Below the pieces are notes generated by a model, which saw nothing but the letters and a program-made list of their open reading frames with translations, was not told where the DNA came from and ran no database searches. A stretch of 64,000 nt of DNA from Solirubrobacterales bacterium (lineage in GTDB: Bacteria; Actinomycetota; Thermoleophilia; Solirubrobacterales; Solirubrobacteraceae), in the NCBI GenBank assembly GCA_003244205.1, contig QHBW01000034.1:21072-85071 (forward strand), in the 5' to 3' direction. Position numbers and translations under genes: made by a program. Position 1 is the stretch's first letter; every line of letters begins with the position of its first letter. Below are positions 23,399-32,202 of the stretch, piece after piece.

Positions 23399-23760
23399 TG
23401 GCCACCGCCGGCACCGTCCACATCCCGTGGTACGCGACCGTCTTCCGTGGCGACAAGGTCGCGGCCGCCTTGCAGGAGATCGCGCCGATCGCGCTGCGCT
23501 ACGGCGCCACGGGCTACGCGGTGCATCGCTCGCGCGACGACCGTTACAGGTTCCTGCAGACCGCGACGTTCGAGCGCAAGATCGACTTCGAGCGCTACTG
23601 GTATGGAGCGGAGTTCTCGGCGTGGCGCGAGCAGTACTCCAGCCACTACCAAGTCCCCATCGTCTATGTGTGGCACGACGTCATCGCCTCCGGCTCCTTC
23701 GATCCGGATGAGTCGTGGGGCGGCGGGGCGACCCAACCCGTGGCCGACGCGCCCGCGTGA
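23398..23760 (+). CDS. Conserved hypothetical protein linked to ccr
   Basis: A 120-residue soluble protein with many aromatic residues (VHIPWYATVFRGDKVAAAL, ERYWYGAEFSAWREQY, PIVYVWHDVI). The pattern suggests a small alpha-beta barrel of the ABM or ferredoxin-like type, but I cannot assign a family. Its ATG shares a base with the ccr stop, and its stop overlaps the kinase start as GTGA, so all three are translationally coupled. Confidence 0.6.
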   Translation: MATAGTVHIPWYATVFRGDKVAAALQEIAPIALRYGATGYAVHRSRDDRYRFLQTATFERKIDFERYWYGAEFSAWREQYSSHYQVPIVYVWHDVIASGSFDPDESWGGGATQPVADAPA

Positions 23761-24815
23761 GCACGAGCAGCGGCGCGAGCGCCACTGAATCGGTAGTCGC
23801 CTTTGCCCCCGGCCGCGTCAATCTGATCGGGGAGCACACCGACTACAACCAGGGTCTGGCGCTGCCGTTCGCGATCGCCCCCGGGGTGACGGTGACGGCG
23901 GCGGTGCTGCCCGGCGACGAGATCGAGGCGGAAGCGCATGATCTCGGCGAGCGCGACCACTTCGCGATCACCAACCCCCCGCACGTCAACGGCTGGAAGG
24001 GCTTCGTTCACGGAGTGGTCGCGGAGCTGCGCGCCGAGGGTCACACGATCCCTGGAGCACGACTGCACATCGCCGGCGAGCTGCCGCGCAACTCCGGGCT
24101 GTCCTCGTCGGCCGCGCTGACCGTGGCGCTCGCGCTTGCGCTGTTGAAGCTGTCGGACTCCGGTGAGGTCAATCCCGTCGGTGTTGCTCAGCTCGCCTCG
24201 CGGGTCGAGCGCGACTGGGTCGGCGCCGACACTGGGCTGCTGGACCAACTCGCGATCCTCTGCGCGGCCCCTGGCCGGGCGGTCTTCATCGACTTCCGCT
24301 CGCTGGAGATCGAGCCGGTACCGCTCGCCCTGGGAGAGTGGCGACTGGCGCTGCTTGACTCGGGTCGCCCGCACGACCTCGCCGCCGACGGCGCCGGCTA
24401 TCAGCAGCGCCGGCGCGAGTGCGAGCAGGCGGCGCAGCTGCTCGGGCTGAGCTCCCTGCGCGACGCGACGCTCGCCTCGGCACAGACTCTGCCGCCGCCC
24501 CTGGACCTGCGCGTCCGTCACGTCGTGGCCGAGAATCGCCGGGTGGAGGCGACGGTGGCCGCGCTGCGACGCGGAGACTTCGCGGAGGTTGGCCACCTAC
24601 TCGACCTCTCCCACGCGAGCCTGCGCGACCACTACGAAGTCTCGACGCCCGAGGTGGAGCGCATGGTGGCGCGAGCGAAAGCCGCTGGCGCCACCGGCGC
24701 CCGGCTGGTCGGGGGCGGCTTCGGAGGCCATGTCCTGGGTCTGTTTGCCCCCGACGTGGGTGTCCCCACCGACTCGTTCGAGGTGCGACCGCGTGCCGGA
24801 GCACGGCTGCTGTAG
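23757..24815 (+). CDS. galK: Galactokinase-like GHMP kinase
   Basis: ATP-dependent sugar 1-kinase of 352 residues. It has the galactokinase signature GRVNLIGEHTDYNQG near the N-terminus, the ATP-binding GHMP loop NSGLSSSAAL, VGADTGLLDQLA with the catalytic Asp position (family GxMDQ), and the C-terminal GHMP motif GARLVGGGFGGHVLGL. The start is GTG 23757 in a GTGA overlap. No other Leloir gene is close, so a sugar other than galactose is possible. Confidence 0.82.
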   Translation: MSTSSGASATESVVAFAPGRVNLIGEHTDYNQGLALPFAIAPGVTVTAAVLPGDEIEAEAHDLGERDHFAITNPPHVNGWKGFVHGVVAELRAEGHTIPGARLHIAGELPRNSGLSSSAALTVALALALLKLSDSGEVNPVGVAQLASRVERDWVGADTGLLDQLAILCAAPGRAVFIDFRSLEIEPVPLALGEWRLALLDSGRPHDLAADGAGYQQRRRECEQAAQLLGLSSLRDATLASAQTLPPPLDLRVRHVVAENRRVEATVAALRRGDFAEVGHLLDLSHASLRDHYEVSTPEVERMVARAKAAGATGARLVGGGFGGHVLGLFAPDVGVPTDSFEVRPRAGARLL

Positions 24816-24927
24816 GGGTTCCCCGCCCGGTGCCGCGCCCTGGGGCCGGTTGGACTGAAATAGTCAGCACAGTCGGCCACTCGTCGCCCGACGGACTTGC
24901 TTTGCGCCGCGCGACGCGACGTGTTGG

Positions 24928-24933
24928 TACGGT
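24928..24933 (+). promoter_or_regulatory. -10 element TACGGT, leaderless type
   Basis: TACGGT ends 6 bases before the GTG of the M28 peptidase, consistent with a leaderless transcript. Confidence 0.45.
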
Positions 24934-24939
24934 CGCGCC

Positions 24940-26160
24940 GTGCCCCGGATCGCCCGCCCCTCGCCCACGGACGCAGCCTGGCGACCGCCGATCGAGGGGC
25001 TGCGCGCGACGATCGAGGCCCTCGCCCCCCTCGAGCGCTCGTCGGGCACGGCCGGAGAGCGCGAGGCCGCCGACTGGATCGCCGCGCGCTTGGAGGATCT
25101 GGGCTGCGACGCAAGCGTCGACGAGGAGAGCGCATACGACAGCTTTGCCGTGCCCGTCGCCGGGATGAGCGCCATCGGGGCGGCCGCAGGGGTGATGGCG
25201 CTGAGCCGGCGGGGGCGGCTCGCGGGCGCCGCGCTGTCGGCGCTCGCCGCCGCCGGCCTGGCGGACGACGTTGCCAACGGCGCTCGCTGGTTCCGCCGCG
25301 CGACGATGAAGTCGAAGCCGACGTGGAACGTCGTCGCCGAGGCCGGCGACCGCGCGGCCGCCCGCACGCTGGTAGTGCTGGCTCACCACGATGCTGCCCG
25401 CTCGGGGCGGGTATTCGACCAGTCGCTCCAGCGCTGGCTCGGCGATCGCTTCCCCGGGATCATCGAGCGCATCGACACTTCGCTGCCGCTCTGGTGGCCG
25501 GTGGTCGGCGCGCCTGCGGGGGTCAGCGTGGCCGCGCTGCGCCGCCAGTCCGGCCTGACCGCAGCGGCCGCCTCCGTCTGCCTGCTGGCCACCGCGGCGC
25601 TCGCGGACATCGCCCGCAGTCCGATCGTGCCCGGCGCCAACGACAACCTCACCGCCGTGGCAGCGCTTGTCGCGGTCGCCGAATACTTGCGCGAGCAGCC
25701 GCTGACCGGGTTGCGGGTACTGCTCGTCTCGTGTGGCTCCGAGGAGACGCTCCAGGGCGGCGCACGCGCCTTCGCGGCGCGCCACTTTGCAGCGCTGGAC
25801 CGCGAGCAGACCTGGGTACTGAACCTCGAGACGATCGGCTCGCCTGAGCTGATGATGCTCGAGGGCGAGGGCACCCTCGTAATGGAGGACTACCACGGCC
25901 GCGGCTTCCGCGACCTCGTCGCTCGTGCCGCCGATCGCGCGCGCATCCCCGTGCGGCGGGGAATGCGAGCGCGCTCGAGCACCGATGCGGTGATCACGAG
26001 CCGCGCCGGCTACCCCACCGCCACGCTCAGCTCGATGGACCGCTACAAGGCGCTGAGCAACTACCACCAGATGACCGACACGCCCGACAACGTCCGCTAC
26101 GAGACCGTCGCGGCGGCGACCGGAGTTGTCGACGCGGTGGCGCGGGAACTAGCGGGGTAG
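24940..26160 (+). CDS. M28-family metallopeptidase with inserted membrane segments
   Basis: A 406-residue zinc aminopeptidase-like protein. Metal-site motifs visible are VVLAHHDAARSG, PGANDNLTAVAAL and SCGSEETLQGG, with late HQMTDTPDN. Two hydrophobic stretches interrupt the fold: about 73-105, before the first metal motif, and about 180-225, between metal motifs. They suggest membrane association. Substrate unknown. It stands alone between the kinase and a convergent ankyrin gene. Confidence 0.8.
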   Translation: MPRIARPSPTDAAWRPPIEGLRATIEALAPLERSSGTAGEREAADWIAARLEDLGCDASVDEESAYDSFAVPVAGMSAIGAAAGVMALSRRGRLAGAALSALAAAGLADDVANGARWFRRATMKSKPTWNVVAEAGDRAAARTLVVLAHHDAARSGRVFDQSLQRWLGDRFPGIIERIDTSLPLWWPVVGAPAGVSVAALRRQSGLTAAAASVCLLATAALADIARSPIVPGANDNLTAVAALVAVAEYLREQPLTGLRVLLVSCGSEETLQGGARAFAARHFAALDREQTWVLNLETIGSPELMMLEGEGTLVMEDYHGRGFRDLVARAADRARIPVRRGMRARSSTDAVITSRAGYPTATLSSMDRYKALSNYHQMTDTPDNVRYETVAAATGVVDAVARELAG

Positions 26161-26161
26161 G

Positions 26162-26206
26162 GCTGAGCGAGAGGCCACGGCGCTCGCGGTGGGCAGGTCG
26201 CTCAGC
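26162..26206. terminator. Inverted repeat between convergent genes
   Basis: GCTGAGCGA (26162-26170) and TCGCTCAGC (26198-26206) are perfect 9-base inverted repeats between the M28 gene and the 3' end of the ankyrin gene. They could act as a bidirectional terminator; no T-runs are present. Confidence 0.4.
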
Positions 26207-26762
26207 GGGAGCGGCCGAGACGGTCGCCGACGTCGGCGTGACCACGAGCGTTGGCCACATCCGCAGGCGTGTCGCCGGCATCGCTGCGAGCTTCCACGTC
26301 GGCCCCGGCACCCAGCAGCATCTCGACAAGCGTGGAGTCGCCGTTCGCGGCGGCTGAGTGCAAAGCGGTGTAGCCGTCGCGCTGGGCGGCGTCGACAGCC
26401 GCACCGCCGTCGAGCAACGCCCGCACAACCGCGCCGTGCTGCCGTGCTGCGGCGGCGTTGAGCGGCGTGACCGCCATCGCGTTGTTGGCTCGCGCATTGA
26501 CGTCGGCGCCGCGCTCGAGCAACAGGCGTACGACTTCCTCATCGTTGGTGAAGAGGGCAGCCAAGTGCAGCGGGGTAAAACCGACCTCGGCGGTGGCGCC
26601 GACCAGATCCGGGCTCCCATCCAGCAGCTCAGTCAAGCGGTGGCGCTCACCGAGCCCGGCCGCCTCGAAGACGTCGAGCTGACGGTCTCGCGACGCTTCG
26701 CTCGCCTCGCCGTCGTTGCCGGCGTAGAGCGCCTGCAGGATGGGGGACGAAGGCGCATCCAC
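26202..26762 (-). CDS. Ankyrin-repeat protein
   Basis: A 186-residue cytoplasmic protein with about four ankyrin repeats: GFTPLHLAALFTNDEEVVRLL, AVTPLNAAAARQHGAVVRAL, GYTALHSAAANGDSTLVEML (each ending in LLERGADV, LLDGGAAV or LLGAGADV) and a final degenerate DTPADVANARGHADV. It is a protein-binding scaffold with unknown partner. GTG start. It lies 10 bases after the AlgH gene, on the same strand, so they are likely co-transcribed. Confidence 0.88.
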   Translation of the reverse strand: MDAPSSPILQALYAGNDGEASEASRDRQLDVFEAAGLGERHRLTELLDGSPDLVGATAEVGFTPLHLAALFTNDEEVVRLLLERGADVNARANNAMAVTPLNAAAARQHGAVVRALLDGGAAVDAAQRDGYTALHSAAANGDSTLVEMLLGAGADVEARSDAGDTPADVANARGHADVGDRLGRSR

Positions 26763-26772
26763 GATACGTGGA

Positions 26773-27318
26773 TCAGTTCATCGACGGGTCGAGTGGCATG
26801 CGTGCGACCAGCGCGTACGCGCCGCCCATGCGTTCCAGCAGCTGTTCCCACAAGCCGTCGGAGGGTTCCTCGAAGAGGTCGTCCGACGCCATCGGCGCGA
26901 CGATCCAGTCCTCCTGCTCGAGCTCGGCCTCGAGTTGACCGGGGCCCCATCCCGCGTGACCGGCGAATACACGCGCCCGCCGTACACCAGCGCCGAGCTG
27001 CTCGAGATCCGCGTCGCTTGCCGGCAGCCCAAGGTCACCGTCGATCTGCACGCCTACCAGGCCGGGGTCGTCGAACTCGCCGAGCACGATCACGCCGCCC
27101 GGGGCAACCGGCCCGCCCACATGGATGACCTCGTCGCCGTCGGTGATCGCCGCTAGCTCGTCAACCACGTCGGACACGACGGCGTCAGTCGGGCGATTGA
27201 GCACAAATCCGAGCGCGCCGTCCTCGGAATGTGCCGCTATCAGCACGACCGTGCGGCGGAAGTTGGGGTCGTGGAGGGTGGGAGCCGCGATCAGCAGTTG
27301 CCCCGCGAGCGAATCCAT
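26773..27318 (-). CDS. YqgE/AlgH-family protein (DUF179)
   Basis: A 181-residue protein of a widely conserved but poorly understood family. The start MDSLAGQLLIAAPTLHDPNF is diagnostic, followed by FVLNRPTDAVVSDV, HVGGPVAPGGVIVLG and VFAGHAGWGPGQLEAEL. ATG 27318 is preceded by TACCGT with a 6-base gap. It is divergent from the secretion-like gene cluster. Confidence 0.9.
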   Translation of the reverse strand: MDSLAGQLLIAAPTLHDPNFRRTVVLIAAHSEDGALGFVLNRPTDAVVSDVVDELAAITDGDEVIHVGGPVAPGGVIVLGEFDDPGLVGVQIDGDLGLPASDADLEQLGAGVRRARVFAGHAGWGPGQLEAELEQEDWIVAPMASDDLFEEPSDGLWEQLLERMGGAYALVARMPLDPSMN

Positions 27319-27324
27319 GCCGCC

Positions 27325-27330
27325 ACGGTA
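27325..27330 (-). promoter_or_regulatory. -10 element TACCGT for the AlgH-ankyrin pair
   Basis: TACCGT on the minus strand ends 6 bases before the AlgH ATG, a leaderless-type spacing. Confidence 0.45.
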
Positions 27331-27390
27331 GCGCTCGCGGCGCGGCCTCGCGACGTCCAAGGCCGGGAATCGCCGCGACGAGCAAGGGCC

Positions 27391-27948
27391 GTGCTCAGCC
27401 GCCGCCCACCAGAGCCTGTCGTGCTGCTCTTCGACGATGAGCCCTCGGTCGCCGACCAGCCCTGGATTGACCGCGAGCCGTCCCCCAACCGGCGATCGGC
27501 CGAGGCCTCCGTCCAGCGCGCCTCTCCGTCGCGGCTGCTCGCGGCGACCACCGCCATAGCGCTCACCGCAGCGGGCGCCGTGCTGCTGTTGGTCGCGATC
27601 CACGTCTCGCGGCGCCCAGGCCTGGTGGCCAGCGCGACAGCTATGCGCAGCCTTCCCGACTCGCGAGCCCAGCCGCGGCTACCTGTGCTCGTCGTGCCAC
27701 GCTCCCCGCGGCTGCTACGAGCAGCGCACCAGCGCGCGTTGAAGCGTCAGCGAAGAGCAGGGGCCCCGCGGGGCGCTCCCCCTGTGAGGCAGCCGGCACT
27801 GGCAAGGGTGTCGGTCAACGCCGCCGTTGACCTCGCGGCGGCGAAGCCGGTGTCCGCGGCAGCGCCTGCCCCGCCCGCGGCCGGCGAGGGTGCTGTTGGC
27901 GGGCACGGCCGACCAGGCGCCGGTGGAGGACTGACGTTCGGTGGGTAG
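27391..27948 (+). CDS. Single-pass membrane protein at the head of the T4SS-like cluster
   Basis: A 185-residue protein with an acidic/Pro-rich cytoplasmic N-terminus (VVLLFDDEPSVADQPW), one membrane helix (about 49-71) and a basic then Ala/Pro/Gly-rich exterior tail ending GRPGAGGGLTFGG. No family recognised. Its stop overlaps the GTG of the TcpC-like gene by 8 bases, so it belongs to the cluster. Low-complexity composition makes homology searching weak. It could be a small assembly or entry-exclusion component. Confidence 0.55.
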   Translation: MLSRRPPEPVVLLFDDEPSVADQPWIDREPSPNRRSAEASVQRASPSRLLAATTAIALTAAGAVLLLVAIHVSRRPGLVASATAMRSLPDSRAQPRLPVLVVPRSPRLLRAAHQRALKRQRRAGAPRGAPPVRQPALARVSVNAAVDLAAAKPVSAAAPAPPAAGEGAVGGHGRPGAGGGLTFGG

Positions 27949-28798
27949 CGTCAGCGTCGGGAGCGTTTCGGCCAGAGCCCAGTGGCTGCGCGCGATGGGG
28001 CCCCGGTGGTTGTGGTTGGCAATGGTGACGCTGCTCGCGCTGGCGGGCCTGCGGCACGTTGTCCTTCCGCCCCGCCCGCTCGTGCTCGAGCACACCTCGG
28101 CCGCCAGGGCGACGGTCGACCCTGCGCCCGCCGACGCCTTTGCGCAGGCGTTCGCGCGCGCGTATCTGACCTTCGACGCCCGCCAGCCGCAGTCCCACGA
28201 TCAGGCCGTCGCGCCATTTCTCGCGCCAGGTGTCGATCTGGCGGGCACCGTGACGCCCGCCTCCGGGCCGGCACAGAGCGTCATCTGGACCGCGGTCGCA
28301 GCGCACGCGCATCCCGCTGCCGGGTCGGGCTTGATCACCGTGGCTGTAGCGCTAGCGGGGGAGGCCGCTCTGCGCTATCTCGCCGTCCCCGTCGCAAGCG
28401 GCGCCGGTGGATCGTTGGCGGTTACTGGTTTCCCGGCGCTCGTCGCCCCTCCGCCGCTCAACGACCGCGCCCCTCCGCCGAACGGCGACGATGTCAGCGA
28501 TAGCGCGCTGCGGACGGTGGCCGTCCGGGCCCTGTCCGCCTACCTGCGCGGCAGTGCAGATCAGCTCGACGCCGACCTCCTACCCGGCACGCATGCGTCC
28601 GTACCGGCGTCCCCGCTCACGATCGAGGACATCGCATCGATCACGTGGACCTCCGCGAATGAGATTGCCCTGGACGCAACGGTCCACGACCCCGCTGGCA
28701 CGGGCTACGAGCTGCGCTATCTGCTGACCGTAACGCGTCGTGACCGCTGGTATGTGCTCGCCATCAACCCCTCCGACCCCACGGGAGGCTCCTCGTGA
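27941..28798 (+). CDS. TcpC/VirB8-like conjugal transfer protein
   Basis: A 285-residue bitopic protein with a short cytoplasmic N-terminus, one helix (about 22-38) and an exterior part that reads as two NTF2-like domains: about 60-165 (ADAFAQAFARAYLTFD) and 180-285 (DSALRTVAVRALSAYLRG ... GYELRYLLTVTRRDRWYVLAI). This is the layout of TcpC, the VirB8 counterpart of Gram-positive conjugation systems, which helps assemble the transfer channel. It overlaps both neighbours (8 bases before, GTGA after). Confidence 0.75.
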   Translation: MGSVSVGSVSARAQWLRAMGPRWLWLAMVTLLALAGLRHVVLPPRPLVLEHTSAARATVDPAPADAFAQAFARAYLTFDARQPQSHDQAVAPFLAPGVDLAGTVTPASGPAQSVIWTAVAAHAHPAAGSGLITVAVALAGEAALRYLAVPVASGAGGSLAVTGFPALVAPPPLNDRAPPPNGDDVSDSALRTVAVRALSAYLRGSADQLDADLLPGTHASVPASPLTIEDIASITWTSANEIALDATVHDPAGTGYELRYLLTVTRRDRWYVLAINPSDPTGGSS

Positions 28799-29139
28799 CC
28801 CGTTTCATCGTCCGTCCGTTTCGTACGCGGGGGCTCGTCGCCGCCGCCCTGTTCGCGGCTCTGCTCGCGGCGGCGCTGCTCGCGGCGCTGATCGCACCCG
28901 CCATTGCCGCCGCCGACATCACCAACGGGGGAAACCGAGCCCAGCAGATCTTCAACTCGTGGGCGCGTCCGCTGGCGGCATGCATCATCGTCGTCGGGGC
29001 GATCCGCGCGATCGCGCGGCGCAACCTCGTCGGAATCGCCACCTTCCTCGCCCTGGTCCTGCTGCTCGGCGGCTTCGTGATCGATCCCCAGCGCGGGCTG
29101 AGCCTGTCGAACTCGCTGCTGTCGAAGATCCTCGGCTAA
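28795..29139 (+). CDS. Small VirB2/TrbC-like membrane protein (possible pilin-type subunit)
   Basis: A 114-residue protein: a long hydrophobic signal-like segment (about 14-39) ending AIAAAD, a short polar stretch, then two helices (about 58-70 and 78-97) split by the basic turn RAIARRN, and a short tail. Cleavable leader plus two helices with a tight basic loop is the VirB2/TrbC topology. The family call rests on topology and position only. The start is GTG 28795 in a GTGA overlap. Confidence 0.5.
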   Translation: MTRFIVRPFRTRGLVAAALFAALLAAALLAALIAPAIAAADITNGGNRAQQIFNSWARPLAACIIVVGAIRAIARRNLVGIATFLALVLLLGGFVIDPQRGLSLSNSLLSKILG

Positions 29140-29149
29140 CGGCGAGCAG

Positions 29150-29761
29150 ATGCGCGACGATGAGCCCGGTCCCACCAGGCCGCATCCGATCGAGTTGCGC
29201 TCCTACCGCGCGGTGTTCGAGCTCGAGTACCGCATCTACCGCGTGCAGCGCTGGTCGCTTCCGCTGGCAAACGGCATCGCGCTGAGCACGATCTGCTGGA
29301 CGATGGGAGCGGCCGTCGCGATGCTCCTGCTGCGGGCGGCGCCTCTGCTCGGCAGCGCGCTCGGAGCGCTTCCGGATCCACTGCGCTACGTCGCACTCCC
29401 CGCTGCGTTCGGCGTCGCGATGTCGCGTTACCGGCCAGACGGACGTCCGCTGCATCGCTTCATCGCCGCGGCCTTGCGTCACCGCGGCAGCGCGCGCTGC
29501 GTCGATGCCTTTCTCGCCTCCCCTGCCGCAGAGCGTGAGGAGCGCTTCGTCGAGGCTATCTGCATCTGTGCAGGGCCGTCGGAGCAGCGCTACCGAAGTG
29601 GTTGTTTGGGGGGCCCTGCGGTCGTCGCGCTGCGCGGCCAGGCCCAGATCCGCGGACGTCCCCACGGCGTAGAGCTCGTCGCCGCCGGAGGCCAGCTGCG
29701 CGCGCGTCCACGTTGGCTGACCCTGGGCGCGGGCGAGACCCTGCGGGTGATTGGTCGATGA
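29150..29761 (+). CDS. TcpE-like conjugal transfer membrane protein
   Basis: A 203-residue protein beginning with a cytoplasmic stretch with RSYRAVFELEYRIYRVQRWSLPLANG, cited here as YRAVFELEYRIYRV. This is followed by two helices (about 43-62 and 76-92) and MSRYRPDGRPLHRFIAAALR. The YR..F..EYR-Y-LP pattern and the two helices match the TcpE/TcpD-like proteins that precede VirB4 ATPases in actinobacterial and firmicute transfer modules. The C-terminal 80 residues are extra. The stop overlaps the ATPase ATG as ATGA. Confidence 0.68.
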   Translation: MRDDEPGPTRPHPIELRSYRAVFELEYRIYRVQRWSLPLANGIALSTICWTMGAAVAMLLLRAAPLLGSALGALPDPLRYVALPAAFGVAMSRYRPDGRPLHRFIAAALRHRGSARCVDAFLASPAAEREERFVEAICICAGPSEQRYRSGCLGGPAVVALRGQAQIRGRPHGVELVAAGGQLRARPRWLTLGAGETLRVIGR

Positions 29762-32202
29762 GGACCCCGATACGCGCGATCGACGGCAACGTCGTCTTCG
29801 GCGCCCAGTTGAGCGACGCGTGGGCGATCTACCACCTCGAGCTCGAGTCCTACGAGGGCCTGACGATCGAAGACAAGCTGCGGTTATGGGCGGAGCTGGC
29901 GAGCTTCGGCTACGCGATCAGGGCCGACTTCCAGTTCTTGCGCGTCAGCGGCACATGGTCGCTCGAGCACTATGCGACGGGCGCGCGCAACGCGCTCGAT
30001 CCACGCCACGGGTACCCGACCGCGCTCGACGCTCACCTCGCCGCCGACTGTCAGGCGCTCGCCGAGCACCAGGTATCGCTTCCCCGGCTCTACCTGGGCG
30101 TGCACCTCGCCGACCCCGCCGCCAGCCCGCTCGATCGCCTCGCCGAGGAGGCGGGCCGCGCCGCGCTGCGTCCGCGCGGAGTATGGCGTCAGCTTCGCGA
30201 GCTGGGCGCAGAGCGCGATCCGCGCGCACTCAGTCAGCGCCAGCGCAGGGCGCTCCTCGGGCGTGAGCGGCGCGCGTTCGAGACACTGTCGCGCTTCTTT
30301 GCTGCCCGTCGAGCGGAGACGCTCGAGCTGCAGTGGCTGATTCGCCGTGCGTTCTGCGCAGGCCTCGGTGAGCCCGAAATCGATGCGCTCTTCACGCCGC
30401 GGGCGCTGGAGGTGCAGGCAGGAGACGAGCTCCACTGGCGGCCGCTGGAGATCGATCTGCTGCGTCTCTTTCGCTCGCCGATCGTTGTCGGCGAGCGGGC
30501 GCTGCGCATCAGCTCGGAGCTGGGGACGTCTCACCAGGCGCTGCTCGCGCTGGGTGCCCTGCCAGAGAGCGCTGAGTTTCCCGGTCGCCAGGCGGAATTG
30601 CTCTCCGCACCGCTCGATGACGTGGACTTCCCGATCGACGTCGGCTTCTCGGCGTTTTGGCTCCCCAACGAGCGCGCCGCCAGGCTCGTCCGTAACAAGC
30701 TCGTCCATGCCGACCACATCCTCAGTGAGGAGGCGGCCGGCGAGCACGGTGCCTCGAGCGCGACGGAGGGGCGTCCCCACGCGGCGCGCGCGCTGCGTGA
30801 CTACCTCGAGGGTGAGGTCCGTCCGCCGCTGCTGATCGCGCTCAGCACGCTGCGCGTCAGCGCGCCCTCTGCGGACGAGCTCGAACGCCGCGTGACCGCG
30901 GTCGCCGAGGCCTACCGGCCTGTGCGCGTGCACCGGCCCTACGGCGAGCAGCTGCGCCTCTTCCGAGGGCTGTTCCCGGGCCAGAAACCGGCCCTCGCAG
31001 ACTTCTGCGAGCACCTGCTGCTCGAGCAGATGGCGGGACTGATGCCGCTCGCCCAGCACGCGGTCGGCGCCCCCGCGGGTCTCTTGATCGGTCGGACGGC
31101 ATTTGCGGGTAGGCCTGTGCTGGCCGACTTACGCCAAGCATCGCATGCCAACCGTCCCCCCGCCACGCTGCTCTCGGGGACGCTGGGCTCCGGCAAGACG
31201 ATGCTGCTGCAGCTGCTGCTCTTCGGCGCCTTCCTGCTCGGATCGCGAGTCGTTGACATCGACCCGAAGGGCGACCACGCCCTCCACAGGCTGCTCGCTG
31301 CACGCTTCGGCCCTGGAGCCGTGGAAGAGATCGTGCTGGGCAGCGATTCGATCCATCGGGGGCTGCTGGATCCGCTGCGGGTGGCGCCCGAGGGGGCGCG
31401 CGAGGACGCTGCCGCCTCCTTCTTCCTTGAATTGCTTCATCCCTGTCCGCCGAGCTGGCGCACGGCGATCAAGCGCGCGCTGAAGACCGTCGCCGCCGCC
31501 CCGCCGGAGCGTCGCACCTGTGCAGCCGCCGTGGCTCAGTTGCGAAGCGGCGATGGGGTCTCGCGGGAGGTCGCCGATGCGCTCGAGGTGTACGCCGACG
31601 GGGGCCTCGCGCAGCTTGGCTTCGCCTCTGCGTCGGACCCCCCGCGCGAGGCCGGCGCGGCGCCGTTCACCTACATCCAGATCCGCCGCCTTCCCCGGCC
31701 GCTGCCGGGAACGCCGCGAGACGAGCTCACCGAGGAGCAGCGTGTCGGCGTCGCGGTGATGCGGCTGCTCGCCTCCTACGCGATGCACCTGATGGGTGAA
31801 GACCGTACCCGCCACAAGGTGCTCGGTTTTGACGAAGCGTGGTTCCTGCTGCGCGACGCGACCGGACGCGAGCTGATCGAGCAGCTCAACCGCTGGGGCA
31901 GATCGGAGTTCGCCACGCCGATCCTCGTCACCCATCTGGCGTCGGATGCGATCGACAGCCAAAACCTGATCGGCACGCGCTTCGTCTTTGGCCAGGAGAC
32001 GACCGACGAAGCCGCGGCCGGTCTGCGCATGCTGCGCCTGGATCCGCGCGACGAGGGACTGCTGCGTTGGCTGCTGCAGGCGCGCGAGGGTCGCTGCCTA
32101 CTGCGCGACCTCGATGAGCGGGTCGCCAAGGTGAAGATCAACCTCGACGCCCACCCCGAGTTGCTGGAGACCCTGAGCACGACGCCCAGCTTCGCGCTAT
32201 GA
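29758..32202 (+). CDS. VirB4/TcpF-type secretion ATPase
   Basis: An 814-residue AAA-type ATPase that would power assembly or substrate movement in a type IV secretion-like complex. The long N-terminal domain (1-450) is followed by Walker A SGTLGSGKTMLLQ (about 471-483), VVDIDPKGDHALH, and Walker B KVLGFDEAWFLLRDATG (about 687-703), then RFVFGQETTDEAAAGL. The DEAWFL form is typical of VirB4 rather than of VirD4 coupling proteins. ATG 29758 overlaps the preceding stop as ATGA, and the next gene also starts in an ATGA overlap. Confidence 0.88.
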   Translation: MRTPIRAIDGNVVFGAQLSDAWAIYHLELESYEGLTIEDKLRLWAELASFGYAIRADFQFLRVSGTWSLEHYATGARNALDPRHGYPTALDAHLAADCQALAEHQVSLPRLYLGVHLADPAASPLDRLAEEAGRAALRPRGVWRQLRELGAERDPRALSQRQRRALLGRERRAFETLSRFFAARRAETLELQWLIRRAFCAGLGEPEIDALFTPRALEVQAGDELHWRPLEIDLLRLFRSPIVVGERALRISSELGTSHQALLALGALPESAEFPGRQAELLSAPLDDVDFPIDVGFSAFWLPNERAARLVRNKLVHADHILSEEAAGEHGASSATEGRPHAARALRDYLEGEVRPPLLIALSTLRVSAPSADELERRVTAVAEAYRPVRVHRPYGEQLRLFRGLFPGQKPALADFCEHLLLEQMAGLMPLAQHAVGAPAGLLIGRTAFAGRPVLADLRQASHANRPPATLLSGTLGSGKTMLLQLLLFGAFLLGSRVVDIDPKGDHALHRLLAARFGPGAVEEIVLGSDSIHRGLLDPLRVAPEGAREDAAASFFLELLHPCPPSWRTAIKRALKTVAAAPPERRTCAAAVAQLRSGDGVSREVADALEVYADGGLAQLGFASASDPPREAGAAPFTYIQIRRLPRPLPGTPRDELTEEQRVGVAVMRLLASYAMHLMGEDRTRHKVLGFDEAWFLLRDATGRELIEQLNRWGRSEFATPILVTHLASDAIDSQNLIGTRFVFGQETTDEAAAGLRMLRLDPRDEGLLRWLLQAREGRCLLRDLDERVAKVKINLDAHPELLETLSTTPSFAL

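Noticed and set aside
29602..29757. Upstream extension of the VirB4 gene
   Set aside because: It overlaps most of the TcpE-like C-terminus and is Arg/Pro-rich. The ATGA overlap at 29758 matches the pattern of all other junctions in the cluster.
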